From: an uncultured Litoreibacter sp.
Lineage (GTDB): Bacteria; Pseudomonadota; Alphaproteobacteria; Rhodobacterales; Rhodobacteraceae
NCBI GenBank assembly: GCA_947501685.1
Contig: CANMWQ010000002.1
Coordinates: forward strand, 558,001-622,000
DNA length: 64,000 bases
Direction of reading: 5' to 3'
The position numbers and the translations under genes were made by a program. Every line of letters begins with the position of its first letter. Within the stretch, counting starts at the first letter, position 1. Positions 46,134 to 54,725 of this stretch are shown piece after piece. The notes below the pieces were generated by a model, which was not told where the DNA came from, did no database searches, and saw only the letters and a list, made by a program, of their open reading frames with translations.

Positions 46134-47269
46134 CATATCTCGCCCATAACCATAAGTCTGTCCCCTCCGGCCCGCTGAAGCTGCTCTACCTCAGCTGGCC
46201 CATCGCCCTGTTGCTGACGGCCATCGCCAGCGTCGGCTTTCTGATGCTCTATTCCGTCGCGGGCGGCTCGATGAGCCCTTGGGCGGAGCCGCAGATGAAG
46301 CGGTTTGTCATGGGGCTGGTGCTGATGTTCATCATCGCGATGATCCCCACTTGGTTCCTACGCAACATGGCGGGGCTCGCCTACGGGGTTTCTGTATTGC
46401 TGTTGATCGGGGTGGAGTTCTTCGGGTCCACCGGCATGGGCGCGCAGCGCTGGATTGATCTGGGCTTCATGCGGCTGCAACCATCGGAATTGACCAAGAT
46501 CACTCTCGTTCTGTTTCTGGCTTCCTATTATGACTGGCTCGACATCAAGAAGACCTCCCACCCATTCTGGGTGCTGGTCCCCGTCGTTATCATTCTGGTG
46601 CCCACCTATCTGACGCTGCGCCAGCCCGACCTTGGCACCGCCCTACTGCTGCTGTTTGGCGGCGGCGGGCTTATGTTTTTCGCGGGCGTCAGCTGGTTGT
46701 ATTTTGCAGGCGTGATCGGTGGAGCCGTGGCGCTGGTCTCCGCCGTGTTCAAATCACGCGGTACTGAATGGCAGCTCTTGAAAGACTACCAATATCGCCG
46801 GATCGACACGTTTCTCGACCCTGCCTCTGATCCGCTGGGCGCGGGCTACCACATCACCCAATCCAAGATTGCGCTGGGCTCGGGCGGATGGACCGGGCGC
46901 GGCTATATGCAAGGAACGCAGTCTCGACTGAACTTCCTTCCCGAAAAGCACACCGACTTCATCTTCACCACGCTGGCAGAGGAGTTTGGCTTTGTCGGCG
47001 GCATCTCCTTGTTGCTGCTTTACGTGCTGGTGCTGGTCTTCTGCATCGCTTCTGCGCTGAGCAACAAAGACCGGTTCGCCTCTCTGGTCACTCTGGGCGT
47101 TGCGCTGACCTTCTTTCTTTTCTTTGCGGTCAACATGTCGATGGTCATGGGGCTGGCCCCCGTAGTGGGTGTGCCTTTGCCACTGGTCAGCTATGGCGGG
47201 TCGGCCATGCTGGTCTTGATGTTGGCTTTCGGGCTGGTGCAATCGGCCCATGTCCACAGGCCGCGCTGA
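46130..47269 (+). CDS. rodA: Rod shape protein RodA, SEDS glycosyltransferase
   Basis: A 379-residue polytopic SEDS protein polymerising lipid II for elongation. Family landmarks: QRWIDLGFMRLQPSELTKI near 105-124, LRQPDLGTALLLL near 163-175, LPEKHTDFIFTTLAEEFGFVG near 266, and the C-terminal PLVSYGGSAML. Last gene of the mre block; ghrA follows 3 bases later. Confidence 0.96.
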   Translation: MTYLAHNHKSVPSGPLKLLYLSWPIALLLTAIASVGFLMLYSVAGGSMSPWAEPQMKRFVMGLVLMFIIAMIPTWFLRNMAGLAYGVSVLLLIGVEFFGSTGMGAQRWIDLGFMRLQPSELTKITLVLFLASYYDWLDIKKTSHPFWVLVPVVIILVPTYLTLRQPDLGTALLLLFGGGGLMFFAGVSWLYFAGVIGGAVALVSAVFKSRGTEWQLLKDYQYRRIDTFLDPASDPLGAGYHITQSKIALGSGGWTGRGYMQGTQSRLNFLPEKHTDFIFTTLAEEFGFVGGISLLLLYVLVLVFCIASALSNKDRFASLVTLGVALTFFLFFAVNMSMVMGLAPVVGVPLPLVSYGGSAMLVLMLAFGLVQSAHVHRPR

Positions 47270-47272
47270 TCC

Positions 47273-48202
47273 GTGCCCAACATATTATTCTCCGCCAAGC
47301 CCGGTCGCTGGGACGAATTTCGGCCCCATCTTGAAACCGCTTTCGATGAGTTTGGGTTCGATTACACGCTGGCAACAGACTTCCCCGCCGAGCAGGTCGA
47401 CTACATTGTCTACGCCCCCAACGGCCCCGTCACCGACCTGACGCCCTACACCAACACCAAAGCCGTGCTGAGCCTGTGGGCAGGCGTGGAAAGCATCGTC
47501 GGAAACCAGACCCTGACCCAGCCGCTCTGCCGTATGGTCGATGAAGGGTTGACCGAAGGCATGGTCGAATGGGTCACCGGCCACGCGCTGCGCCACCATC
47601 TGGAGATGGACCGCCATATCCACACGCAATCCGGAGCATGGCTGGAAGGCGCCCCGCCACTGGCCCGCGAACGCAAGCTCTGCGTGCTCGGCCTTGGCGC
47701 GCTTGGCACGGCCTGCGCGCGGCAGCTGGCGAGGCTCAACTTCAAGACCCATGGCTGGAGCCGCCGTGCAAAAGACGTCGCTGGCATCACCTGCCACCAC
47801 GGCGACCAAGGCCTGCACGCCGCGTTGCAAGACGCGGATATCGTGATCCTGCTGCTACCCGACACCCCGGCAACCACCAATATCATCAATGCTGAGACGC
47901 TGGCGTTGCTGGCGCCGGGTGCCGCCATCATAAACCCCGGCCGAGGGCCCCTGATCGACGACGATGCACTCCTTGAGGCTTTGGACGTGGGCACGCTAGG
48001 CCACGCCACCCTTGATGTGTTTCGCATCGAGCCACTGCCCGAAAATCATCCGTTTTGGGCCCATTCCAAGGTCACCGTCACGCCGCATATCGCGTCCGAA
48101 ACCCGGCCCTCAAGTGCGGCCCGTGTCATTGCGGAGAACATCCGGAGGGGCGAGGCGGGCGAGCCGTTCCTGCACCTCGTGGACCGTCAAACCGGCTACT
48201 AG
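47273..48202 (+). CDS. ghrA: Glyoxylate/hydroxypyruvate reductase A
   Basis: A 309-residue D-2-hydroxyacid dehydrogenase. The Rossmann motif VLGLGALGTACA is at about 141-152. Catalytic Arg is in NPGRGPLIDDD near 222, Glu in FRIEPLPENHP near 250, and His in VTPHIASETRP near 265-275. It reduces glyoxylate or hydroxypyruvate with NAD(P)H. It starts with GTG. The stop shares CTAG with the convergent SseB gene. Close spacing to rodA suggests read-through from the mre operon. Confidence 0.93.
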   Translation: MPNILFSAKPGRWDEFRPHLETAFDEFGFDYTLATDFPAEQVDYIVYAPNGPVTDLTPYTNTKAVLSLWAGVESIVGNQTLTQPLCRMVDEGLTEGMVEWVTGHALRHHLEMDRHIHTQSGAWLEGAPPLARERKLCVLGLGALGTACARQLARLNFKTHGWSRRAKDVAGITCHHGDQGLHAALQDADIVILLLPDTPATTNIINAETLALLAPGAAIINPGRGPLIDDDALLEALDVGTLGHATLDVFRIEPLPENHPFWAHSKVTVTPHIASETRPSSAARVIAENIRRGEAGEPFLHLVDRQTGY

Positions 48203-48969
48203 AGTGTCGGCGGCTTGCTGGGATCCATCCCCGGCGCGCCGGGTCCTTCCCGGACCGAAATTTCTGGCAGATCAAACCGCAAACCAACTTTGGCCAGCTC
48301 TGCGGCCAATGGGTCGCTCACCCGGAAAAACGCCACATCAAGAGACCCCGCCTCAATGCCGCTAAAGACCAACGCCTCGTTCACTGCACGGGCCAGCGCG
48401 GGCTCCGCCCCCGGCACGGGGTCCAGAAAGGCCAGCATATGCGACTGCGCGCCGCCGGTGTAGCGCACCGCGCAGAGATAGGCGTAGCGCGCCAGACCCG
48501 CGGCCAGCGCCAATTTCGTGTCGAGCCCGCTGATCAACGCCTCTGGCAACCCGGCGGGCGGTAGCAGCTCTTCGGGCGTGGCCTCGACGTCGTTAGGCGC
48601 GCTGCCTAAAGTGTCGTGCAGCCAGGCAATCGCCTCCGCAGGCAGAACGATGGAGGAGGGGGCGACTTCCAAATTCAGCCCCAGCCCTAGCGATTTGTCG
48701 GCCAGCATCTGCGCCAAGGCCCGCCCTGACACGGCGGCATAAGGCGCGCTGCCGGCGAAATCGGCCAGCCGCTCTTCGCGGTCGAAGGCCAGAACTAAGG
48801 TTGCATCCTCCACCGGGAACAGGCGCGGGGTGATCTGGTCGCCTTCAGGTTCCCCGTCCAGCAGCAAGAACAGCTCCGCATCCGCCAGTCGTTCGTAAAA
48901 CCGCAGCCGCGAGGCGTCGCTGGTTTCCATCTCGGCATGGGCCAAATCCAATGGGGTGGCAGGGCTCAT
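48199..48969 (-). CDS. SseB-family protein
   Basis: A 256-residue soluble protein with an SseB N-terminal-type domain (about 20-130, with DGEPEGDQITPRLFPVEDAT and the SGRALAQML segment) and an additional C-terminal domain (about 140-240). No catalytic motif is known; SseB domains are of unclear function. It overlaps the uracil-DNA glycosylase gene by 4 bases (ATGA), so the two are coupled. Confidence 0.8.
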   Translation of the reverse strand: MSPATPLDLAHAEMETSDASRLRFYERLADAELFLLLDGEPEGDQITPRLFPVEDATLVLAFDREERLADFAGSAPYAAVSGRALAQMLADKSLGLGLNLEVAPSSIVLPAEAIAWLHDTLGSAPNDVEATPEELLPPAGLPEALISGLDTKLALAAGLARYAYLCAVRYTGGAQSHMLAFLDPVPGAEPALARAVNEALVFSGIEAGSLDVAFFRVSDPLAAELAKVGLRFDLPEISVREGPGAPGMDPSKPPTL

Positions 48970-49556
48970 AGGGGCGCGTCCAGCAATCGCGCAACATGCG
49001 ACTGAATGCGTGGGATCACCTCCGCTTCGAACCAGTCATTTTTCTTCAGCCACCTGTTATTTCGGGGGCTCGGATGAGGTAGGACAAACACGCCGCTTTG
49101 CCCGTCGCTTGATCGTCTGACGGCCTCGGTCACGGCGACACCTTTCAAAGCGGGCAGGTGCCAGGCAATCGCATATTGGCCAAGAACCAAGGTCAGCTCT
49201 ACTGCATTCAACGCGGCCATCACCTGCGCGCGCCACGCCTGCGCGCATTCCGGACGGGGCGGCAGATCGCCCGAGGTGCCGGTCCCCGGAAAGCACAACC
49301 CCATTGGAAACAGCCCGATGCGCGGGTCTTCGTAGAACGTGGCCTCATCGACGCCGAGCCACGCCCGCAACCGCACGCCAGACGGATCATCGAAGGGCCG
49401 GTCTTTGGCATGCGTGATCCGCCCCGGTGCCTGGCCGACGATCAACACTTTGACGCGGGCGTCCAACTGGAAGATCGGGTTCGGGCCCAGCGGCAACCCG
49501 TCGCAAATCCGGCAAGCACGCATCGACGCCATGAGGGAGGCAAACTCGTCCGGCAT
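48966..49556 (-). CDS. Uracil-DNA glycosylase family protein
   Basis: A 196-residue UDG-superfamily protein. The N-terminal ACRIC segment, the catalytic-loop GQAPGRITH near 40, and the DNA-binding HPSPRN near 155 are visible. It resembles family 4/5 or SMUG-like enzymes that remove uracil or related bases, but lacks a full four-Cys Fe-S set. I used the ATG at 49556 since the AAAGAGG ribosome site abuts the alternative at 49562. Confidence 0.85.
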   Translation of the reverse strand: MPDEFASLMASMRACRICDGLPLGPNPIFQLDARVKVLIVGQAPGRITHAKDRPFDDPSGVRLRAWLGVDEATFYEDPRIGLFPMGLCFPGTGTSGDLPPRPECAQAWRAQVMAALNAVELTLVLGQYAIAWHLPALKGVAVTEAVRRSSDGQSGVFVLPHPSPRNNRWLKKNDWFEAEVIPRIQSHVARLLDAPL

Positions 49557-49562
49557 GATCAT

Positions 49563-50017
49563 CCTCTTTGGATTGGTTCAAGATCAGGGTCTGTGGAGCA
49601 GTTAGCGCATCACACCCCGGCAGGCCAGCCTGCGGTGATGGCAGTCTTTCGCTGAAACAGGTTATCCGTCGGCGAAAACTGACCGCATAAACTGCGGAAA
49701 CAAATCGCGTTTCGCCATTTCGGCCATGCTTCGCGCATTTCATTGCCCCGGTCGCAAATAGTTGCGCGTTACGGCACAGCGGGGCTGACTTCCCATTTGC
49801 CGGAGAGTAGGATGCCAACGGTAACGGTTAGCGTGGTGCGGGTCTTAAACCGCAGTTAAGGCAAATCTGCTTTGATATCGAGGCGTGAAGGTCGCTCCAC
49901 CGGGGTGTCACTTGCGCAAATTCGGGCAAAGCGGGCAAAGACAGACCACGGCAATGCCAAACGGGCACAACCAGACCGAGGCTGACAAAGGCAAATGCAA
50001 TGATGGGCGTATCCTAG
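49563..50017. other. Long intergenic region upstream of the capsule-export genes
   Basis: 455 bases with no credible gene on either strand; the frames present are short and lack conserved features. It must carry the promoter of the capsule-export operon and that of the glycosylase gene. The one clear regulatory-looking element is a TTAA-N7-TTAA box at 49845-49859. Confidence 0.6.
49845..49859. promoter_or_regulatory. CtrA-box-like TTAA-N7-TTAA
   Basis: TTAAACCGCAGTTAA matches the CtrA recognition pattern TTAA-N7-TTAA of Alphaproteobacteria. It is about 160 bases before the kpsT-like gene, in promoter position. CtrA controls surface and motility genes in this order. A single short match has some chance of being random. 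Confidence 0.4.
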
Positions 50018-50677
50018 GTGATCGAGTTTCGAAACGTCAGCAAGTCCTTTTGGACAGGTACGCAGCGCAAGGTGATCCTTGACGGCGCGTCGTTTCGCGT
50101 TGATCTGGGTCACTCCGTTGGTATTTTGGCACCCAACGGGACCGGGAAAACCACTGTTATCAACATGATGGCGGGCCTTGAGAAGCCTGACGAGGGCGAG
50201 ATCATTCGCACCTCGCGTATCTCCTTTCCGCTTGGGTTCATGGGCGGGGTTGTCCCCAAACACACAGCGACTGAAAACTGTCGCTATATCGCCCGGCTCT
50301 ATTCGCTCGATCCCGATTATATCGAGGCCTTCTGCCGCTATCTGTGCGGGCTGAAGGAGTATTTCGACATGCCCGTCGGGACCTATTCGTCCGGCATGAA
50401 GGCGCGCTTCACCTTTGCGTTGATGCTGGCACTGGAATTTGACATTTACTTGGTGGATGAGGGCATGCCCTCGACGACGGATGTTGAATTCAACCAAAGG
50501 GCCGGGGCGATCTTGCGCGAACGGCTGCAAACGGCGACCTTGGTGGTGGTCAGCCATCAGGCCGAAACACTGGAAAAATTCTGTCGGTCAGCGGGGGTGC
50601 TGATCAACGGCAAGCTGCATATGTTCGACACGTTGGAAGAGGCGAAGAGGCTCTATGAGTACGAAACCCAAAGCTAG
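50018..50677 (+). CDS. Capsule polysaccharide ABC exporter ATPase (KpsT-like)
   Basis: A 219-residue ABC ATPase. Walker A is APNGTGKTT at residues 38-46, where the usual first Gly is Ala; the signature is SSGMKAR (about 127-133) and Walker B is IYLVDEG near 146. The SSGM-type signature and absence of a long C-terminal extension fit KpsT/Wzt-like ATPases for Kdo-anchored capsule export. Its permease (KpsM) is not in this window. GTG start. Overlaps the KpsE-like gene by 23 bases. Confidence 0.9.
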   Translation: MIEFRNVSKSFWTGTQRKVILDGASFRVDLGHSVGILAPNGTGKTTVINMMAGLEKPDEGEIIRTSRISFPLGFMGGVVPKHTATENCRYIARLYSLDPDYIEAFCRYLCGLKEYFDMPVGTYSSGMKARFTFALMLALEFDIYLVDEGMPSTTDVEFNQRAGAILRERLQTATLVVVSHQAETLEKFCRSAGVLINGKLHMFDTLEEAKRLYEYETQS

Positions 50678-52400
50678 AAAGTTTCGCATCCGGCGGTCCG
50701 CCCAAGAGACGGAGCAGCAGGCGGAACAGCAGGCCGCGAAGGCGGTGGGCGCATCAGACCAGATGTTCGCCCCTCCTAAAGATGATGGGTTTGGCAACCA
50801 GAGCTTTCCCAGCGCCGAGGGCTATGAGGACGAAGAAAGCGTGACCACACCCGTGGCACCGCCCGCGTTAAAACCTCCGAAAGCCGATACCACGCAAGCC
50901 GCCGTTGAAGACACTCCTTCTGCCCAGCCGGGTGATCAGACGGGGAGCAACACAATTGATGCGATCCGCCGCGAGGGCCTGACAGGCCGTCAACTGCGCA
51001 TGGCCCGCCGGGTTGCGCAAAAGCAAGGCATGTCGCCAACGTCCGATTTTGATGCCGTGCGCCAGCTGCGCGACGCCGGCATTGATCCGTTCAAACGCGC
51101 CAACATGCTGGAACTGGTGGTCTCTGACGCGCGCGCCGGACAGCCTGCCCCCAACACGCCTGTGGGTCAGGCCCTGCAAACGGCTCCGGGGATGCAAATC
51201 ACGCCGACCCAAATGCCCGCCGGGGGCGGAGTGCCGTCAACAGAGGTGCTGGACGCCCAGGAACGCGCCCGTGACGTGATGGACATCCAACGCGACATCG
51301 CCCGCCGTCGCCGCCGCCGCGCGATGATGCTGGCGATGCGGATGCTGTTCTTTGTGCTGCTGCCCACCGCGCTGGCGGGGATATATTACTACGCCATTGC
51401 GACACCAATGTACGGCACCAAATCTGAGTTTGTCATTCAATCCGCCGATCCCGCAGGTGGCGCGGGCGGTGGCTTGCTATCCGGCTCTCCTTTGGGAAGC
51501 AGCCAGGACTCGATCACCGTGCAAGGCTATCTCCAATCCCGCGACGCCATGCTGCGCCTTGATGCCGATGAAGGGTTCCGGGAGCATTTCAGCCAGGATT
51601 TCATCGACGCCATCCAGCGCCTTGACACCGACGCCACACAGGAGGCGGCCTACAAGAAATACCAGAAAAGCGTGAAAATCGGCTACGATCCGACAGAGGG
51701 CATCATCAAGATGGAGGTCATCGCCGCCTCCCCTGAGGAAAGCGCGGAGTTCTCCAAGCAGCTCATCACCTATGCCGAGCAGCAGGTCGACCAGCTGACC
51801 GCCCGCAAACGCGGCGACCAGATGAAAGGCGCAGATGAAAGCCGCAAGGATGCCGAACGCAAGATGGTGGAGGCGCAAAACAAGATCGTCGAGATTCAAG
51901 AGAAACTTGGCGTCCTCAGCCCCGAAAGCGAGGTTCAAGCCGTGTTTGGTCAGATCACCCAGCTGGAAAGCGAGCTGTTGACCGAGCGTATCTCTTTGCA
52001 ACAATTCCTTGCCAATGCCCGGCCCAACGACGCCAAGGTCTCCGCCGCGCAAAATAAGGTTGAGGAGCTGGAGCGCCTGATCGACGAAAAGCGGTCCCAG
52101 CTGACCGAAAGCAGCGCCAGCTCCGGGTCCCTTGCACGCATCTCCGGCCAGCTTCTGGTGGCGCAGGCCGATCTTGAGGTCCGCCAGGGCCTGCTGGCCC
52201 AAGCCGAAGGCGCGTTCGAGGCGGCGCGTCTCGAAGCAAACCGTCAGGTGCGCTACCTCTCCGTCGCGGTGAACCCCATCGCGCCTGACGAGCCCACCTA
52301 TCCACGCGCGTTCGAGAATACGATTCTCGCCTTCCTGATCTTTTCAGGCATCTACCTGATGGTCTCGCTCACCTCCTCAATCCTACGCGAACAGGTCTAG
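50655..52400 (+). CDS. Capsule export inner-membrane protein (KpsE/Wzz-like)
   Basis: A 581-residue protein: a long, low-complexity cytoplasmic N-terminus (1-220, rich in Gln, Ala, Pro, Asp), TM1 at about 225-245, a periplasmic region with heavy coiled coil (about 365-510), and TM2 at about 555-577. This is the polysaccharide co-polymerase layout of KpsE/CtrB. The extended N-terminus is unusual for the family, where about 380 residues is typical. It spans the periplasm with the outer-membrane exporter. Confidence 0.85.
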   Translation: MSTKPKARKFRIRRSAQETEQQAEQQAAKAVGASDQMFAPPKDDGFGNQSFPSAEGYEDEESVTTPVAPPALKPPKADTTQAAVEDTPSAQPGDQTGSNTIDAIRREGLTGRQLRMARRVAQKQGMSPTSDFDAVRQLRDAGIDPFKRANMLELVVSDARAGQPAPNTPVGQALQTAPGMQITPTQMPAGGGVPSTEVLDAQERARDVMDIQRDIARRRRRRAMMLAMRMLFFVLLPTALAGIYYYAIATPMYGTKSEFVIQSADPAGGAGGGLLSGSPLGSSQDSITVQGYLQSRDAMLRLDADEGFREHFSQDFIDAIQRLDTDATQEAAYKKYQKSVKIGYDPTEGIIKMEVIAASPEESAEFSKQLITYAEQQVDQLTARKRGDQMKGADESRKDAERKMVEAQNKIVEIQEKLGVLSPESEVQAVFGQITQLESELLTERISLQQFLANARPNDAKVSAAQNKVEELERLIDEKRSQLTESSASSGSLARISGQLLVAQADLEVRQGLLAQAEGAFEAARLEANRQVRYLSVAVNPIAPDEPTYPRAFENTILAFLIFSGIYLMVSLTSSILREQV

Positions 52401-52405
52401 CCTCT

Positions 52406-53239
52406 ATGAAAACCGTCTCTTTCGGCAAGGTGCAGGCGTCCAACGACCTGCCGCTAACTGTCATCGCAGGCCCGTGCCAGCTTGAATCCTACGACCACGC
52501 GCTGATGATTGCTGAGCAAATGGCCGAGGCCTGCGCCAAGGCCGGGGCGGGCTACGTCTTCAAGGCGAGCTATGACAAAGCCAATCGCACGTCGCTCTCG
52601 GGCAAACGCGGTTTGGGGATCGAGGAAGGCCTTTCCGTCCTGTCCAGAATTCGCGATGCGGTCGGCTGCCCCGTGCTCACGGATGTCCACGCGCCAGAGC
52701 AATGCCAAGCCGTGGCCGACGCCGTCGACGTGATGCAGATCCCTGCATTCCTCAGCCGCCAGACCGATCTGCTGGTGGCCGCAGGGAAAACCGGCGCTGT
52801 AATCAACATCAAGAAGGGCCAGTTCTTGGCCCCGTGGGACATGCCCAACGTGATCTCCAAAGTGGAAAGCACCGGCAACGAAAACATTCTCCTGACGGAG
52901 CGCGGGGCCTCCTTTGGCTACAACACGCTCGTCGCCGATTTCCGCGCGCTGCCCACCATGGCAAAAACCGGCTACCCGGTGATCATGGACGCGACCCATT
53001 CCGTGCAACAGCCCGGAGGGCAGGGCGGCTCCTCAGGCGGCCAACGCGAATTCGCCCCCGTCATGGCGCGCGCGGCGGTGTCACTTGGCATCGCAGGGGT
53101 GTTCATCGAAACTCACGAGGCTCCGGACACCGCCCCATCCGACGGGCCCAACATGATCCCCCTCGATCAAATGCCCGCGCTTGTCGCAAGCTTGATGGGT
53201 TTCGACAAGCTGGCGAAAGAGAACCCCTGTAGGGTTTAG
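52406..53239 (+). CDS. kdsA: 3-deoxy-8-phosphooctulonate (Kdo-8-P) synthase
   Basis: A 277-residue enzyme making Kdo-8-phosphate from arabinose-5-phosphate and PEP. Landmarks: AGPCQLES near 20, FKASYDKANRTS near 51-62, TDVHAPEQC, and GQGGSSGGQREF near 205-216 with metal/substrate residues. Kdo feeds both lipid A-core and the poly-Kdo linker of group 2-type capsules. Five bases after the KpsE-like gene, it is in the same operon, supporting a Kdo-linked capsule. Confidence 0.95.
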   Translation: MKTVSFGKVQASNDLPLTVIAGPCQLESYDHALMIAEQMAEACAKAGAGYVFKASYDKANRTSLSGKRGLGIEEGLSVLSRIRDAVGCPVLTDVHAPEQCQAVADAVDVMQIPAFLSRQTDLLVAAGKTGAVINIKKGQFLAPWDMPNVISKVESTGNENILLTERGASFGYNTLVADFRALPTMAKTGYPVIMDATHSVQQPGGQGGSSGGQREFAPVMARAAVSLGIAGVFIETHEAPDTAPSDGPNMIPLDQMPALVASLMGFDKLAKENPCRV

Positions 53240-53469
53240 GCGCATGTGACTGCCAAAAGGGCGGTCTATAGCAATCCTCAGATGCCAGATAAATGCCCAG
53301 TCGGTTCTCAGCCGCGTTAAATGTCGCATTTGCGGCGCGCTGGGGTTTTCTGGATCATGGCGGGCACTGATAAATCAAATTCGATGTATTTCAGACCGGA
53401 TCGGTAACCTGCTGAAGACGTCTGACCGTTATCTCTGCCGAGAGGAACGTCAGTCTTGAAGGATTCACA

Positions 53470-54567
53470 ATGTCCACGGTTAATTGGTCAGCGATTTATT
53501 TGGGAAACATGGCCGATCTGGATACAGACGAGTCGGATCGTCCGGCCGAAGGCGCAGGCACAGTGCCGACAACCTTTGGTTCGGTCTCTGACCCGCTAAG
53601 CGACAATGTCATCACGCTGCAAAGTGAGAGTACCGACGGCAATACGCGCATGACTCGGGACAATGATGCCACAACCGACCAGATCACCTATGAGACATCG
53701 CCGGGCGGCCCAACACAGACCTCGACACTGGATACGATTTTCAATGCCAGCTTGCAGGTGACGTTTGACGACGGCAACACCCTTTCCAGCAGCGCCTTTT
53801 ACATCGTTCAGGATACCGACGGAAACCTGTTTCTGCTGGGCGATGACTTTGCTTTTTCGTCGGGCACACTGGGCAGCAAGCCTATAGACAGCATTCAAAT
53901 CCTCAGTCTCAACGACGGTGGAAATTTCAGCATTAAACAAGAAGATGTTGATGGCGGCACCTTCATGTCAACCAGCTCCGGACCAACGATTTGCCTTCTG
54001 GCGCAGACACGGATCGCGACGCCGCTGGGCGAGGTGGCGGCGGGCGATCTGCGTCAAGGCGATAAAGTCATGACTTTGGATAACGGTGCACAGCCTATCC
54101 TTTGGGTCGCGCGTCAACGTATGCGTTTCCAAAGTGGCAGGGACGATTTCAAGCCCTACCATTTCCGCAAGGGCGTACTGGGCGAAGGATTGCCGCGCCG
54201 GAATTTGCAATTGTCAAAGCAACACAGGGTGTTGCTGCGGGCAGGTGGTGCCGAGCATTTGGGACCAGCGGGTGGATTTGCAGGACTTGACGGGGTTTCG
54301 CAAATGACCAGTGCGCAGGATGTGACATTCATCAATTTTCTGCTTCCGGGCCACCAGATCATCTTTGCTGAAGGCGTGCCTGTGGAAAGCTTGTATTTGG
54401 GTCCAACTTGCATCGCGAGGCTGTCACAACGTGAGCGAGTTGAAATCGCAGCAGCGATCGGTGCCGATGACCTGACAAAGGTGAACCCCAACCGCGCGCG
54501 CCCATTCCTGACACCCAGGCAGACGGCAACCCTTTTGCGGCAGGAGGCGGAAGCCCATTATGTCTAA
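53470..54567 (+). CDS. Hint-domain (Hedgehog/intein-type) protein
   Basis: A 365-residue protein. Residues 1 to about 172 form an acidic, Asp/Ser/Thr-rich domain without Lys and with few Arg, typical of secreted Ca-rich proteins. From C176 (TICLLAQTRIATPLGEV) to about 320 is a Hint_2 domain, with SKQHRVLLR near 238. Such proteins are frequent in Rhodobacteraceae and may self-cleave or modify; the usual C-terminal Asn of inteins is not seen. There is no classical signal peptide, so type I secretion is likely. 230 non-coding bases precede it. Confidence 0.85.
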   Translation: MSTVNWSAIYLGNMADLDTDESDRPAEGAGTVPTTFGSVSDPLSDNVITLQSESTDGNTRMTRDNDATTDQITYETSPGGPTQTSTLDTIFNASLQVTFDDGNTLSSSAFYIVQDTDGNLFLLGDDFAFSSGTLGSKPIDSIQILSLNDGGNFSIKQEDVDGGTFMSTSSGPTICLLAQTRIATPLGEVAAGDLRQGDKVMTLDNGAQPILWVARQRMRFQSGRDDFKPYHFRKGVLGEGLPRRNLQLSKQHRVLLRAGGAEHLGPAGGFAGLDGVSQMTSAQDVTFINFLLPGHQIIFAEGVPVESLYLGPTCIARLSQRERVEIAAAIGADDLTKVNPNRARPFLTPRQTATLLRQEAEAHYV

Positions 54568-54705
54568 GGCATCAAGTGCAGAGCCAAAACACATAATTCG
54601 CTTCGAAATGCAGCCAATTTTCTGCGCGTTCGGATGGCGCGTGCACTAAGTTAATAAGGTCTTACCAAATTTAAATTATAATTTAAAATCAACAAATTAG
54701 AGAAT

Positions 54706-54721
54706 GCGACGCGTGCGTCGC
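54706..54721. repeat. 16-base palindrome, copy 2 (convergent gene end)
   Basis: GCGACGCGTGCGTCGC, differing from the copy at 5357-5372 only in its outer base pair. It again lies in a convergent gap, after AT-rich DNA and 4 bases before the end of the flavoprotein gene. Confidence 0.5.
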
Positions 54722-54725
54722 TTGG

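Noticed and set aside
54651-54665. TTAA-N7-TTAC half-match to a CtrA box
   Set aside because: Incomplete and in a convergent gap with no start nearby.
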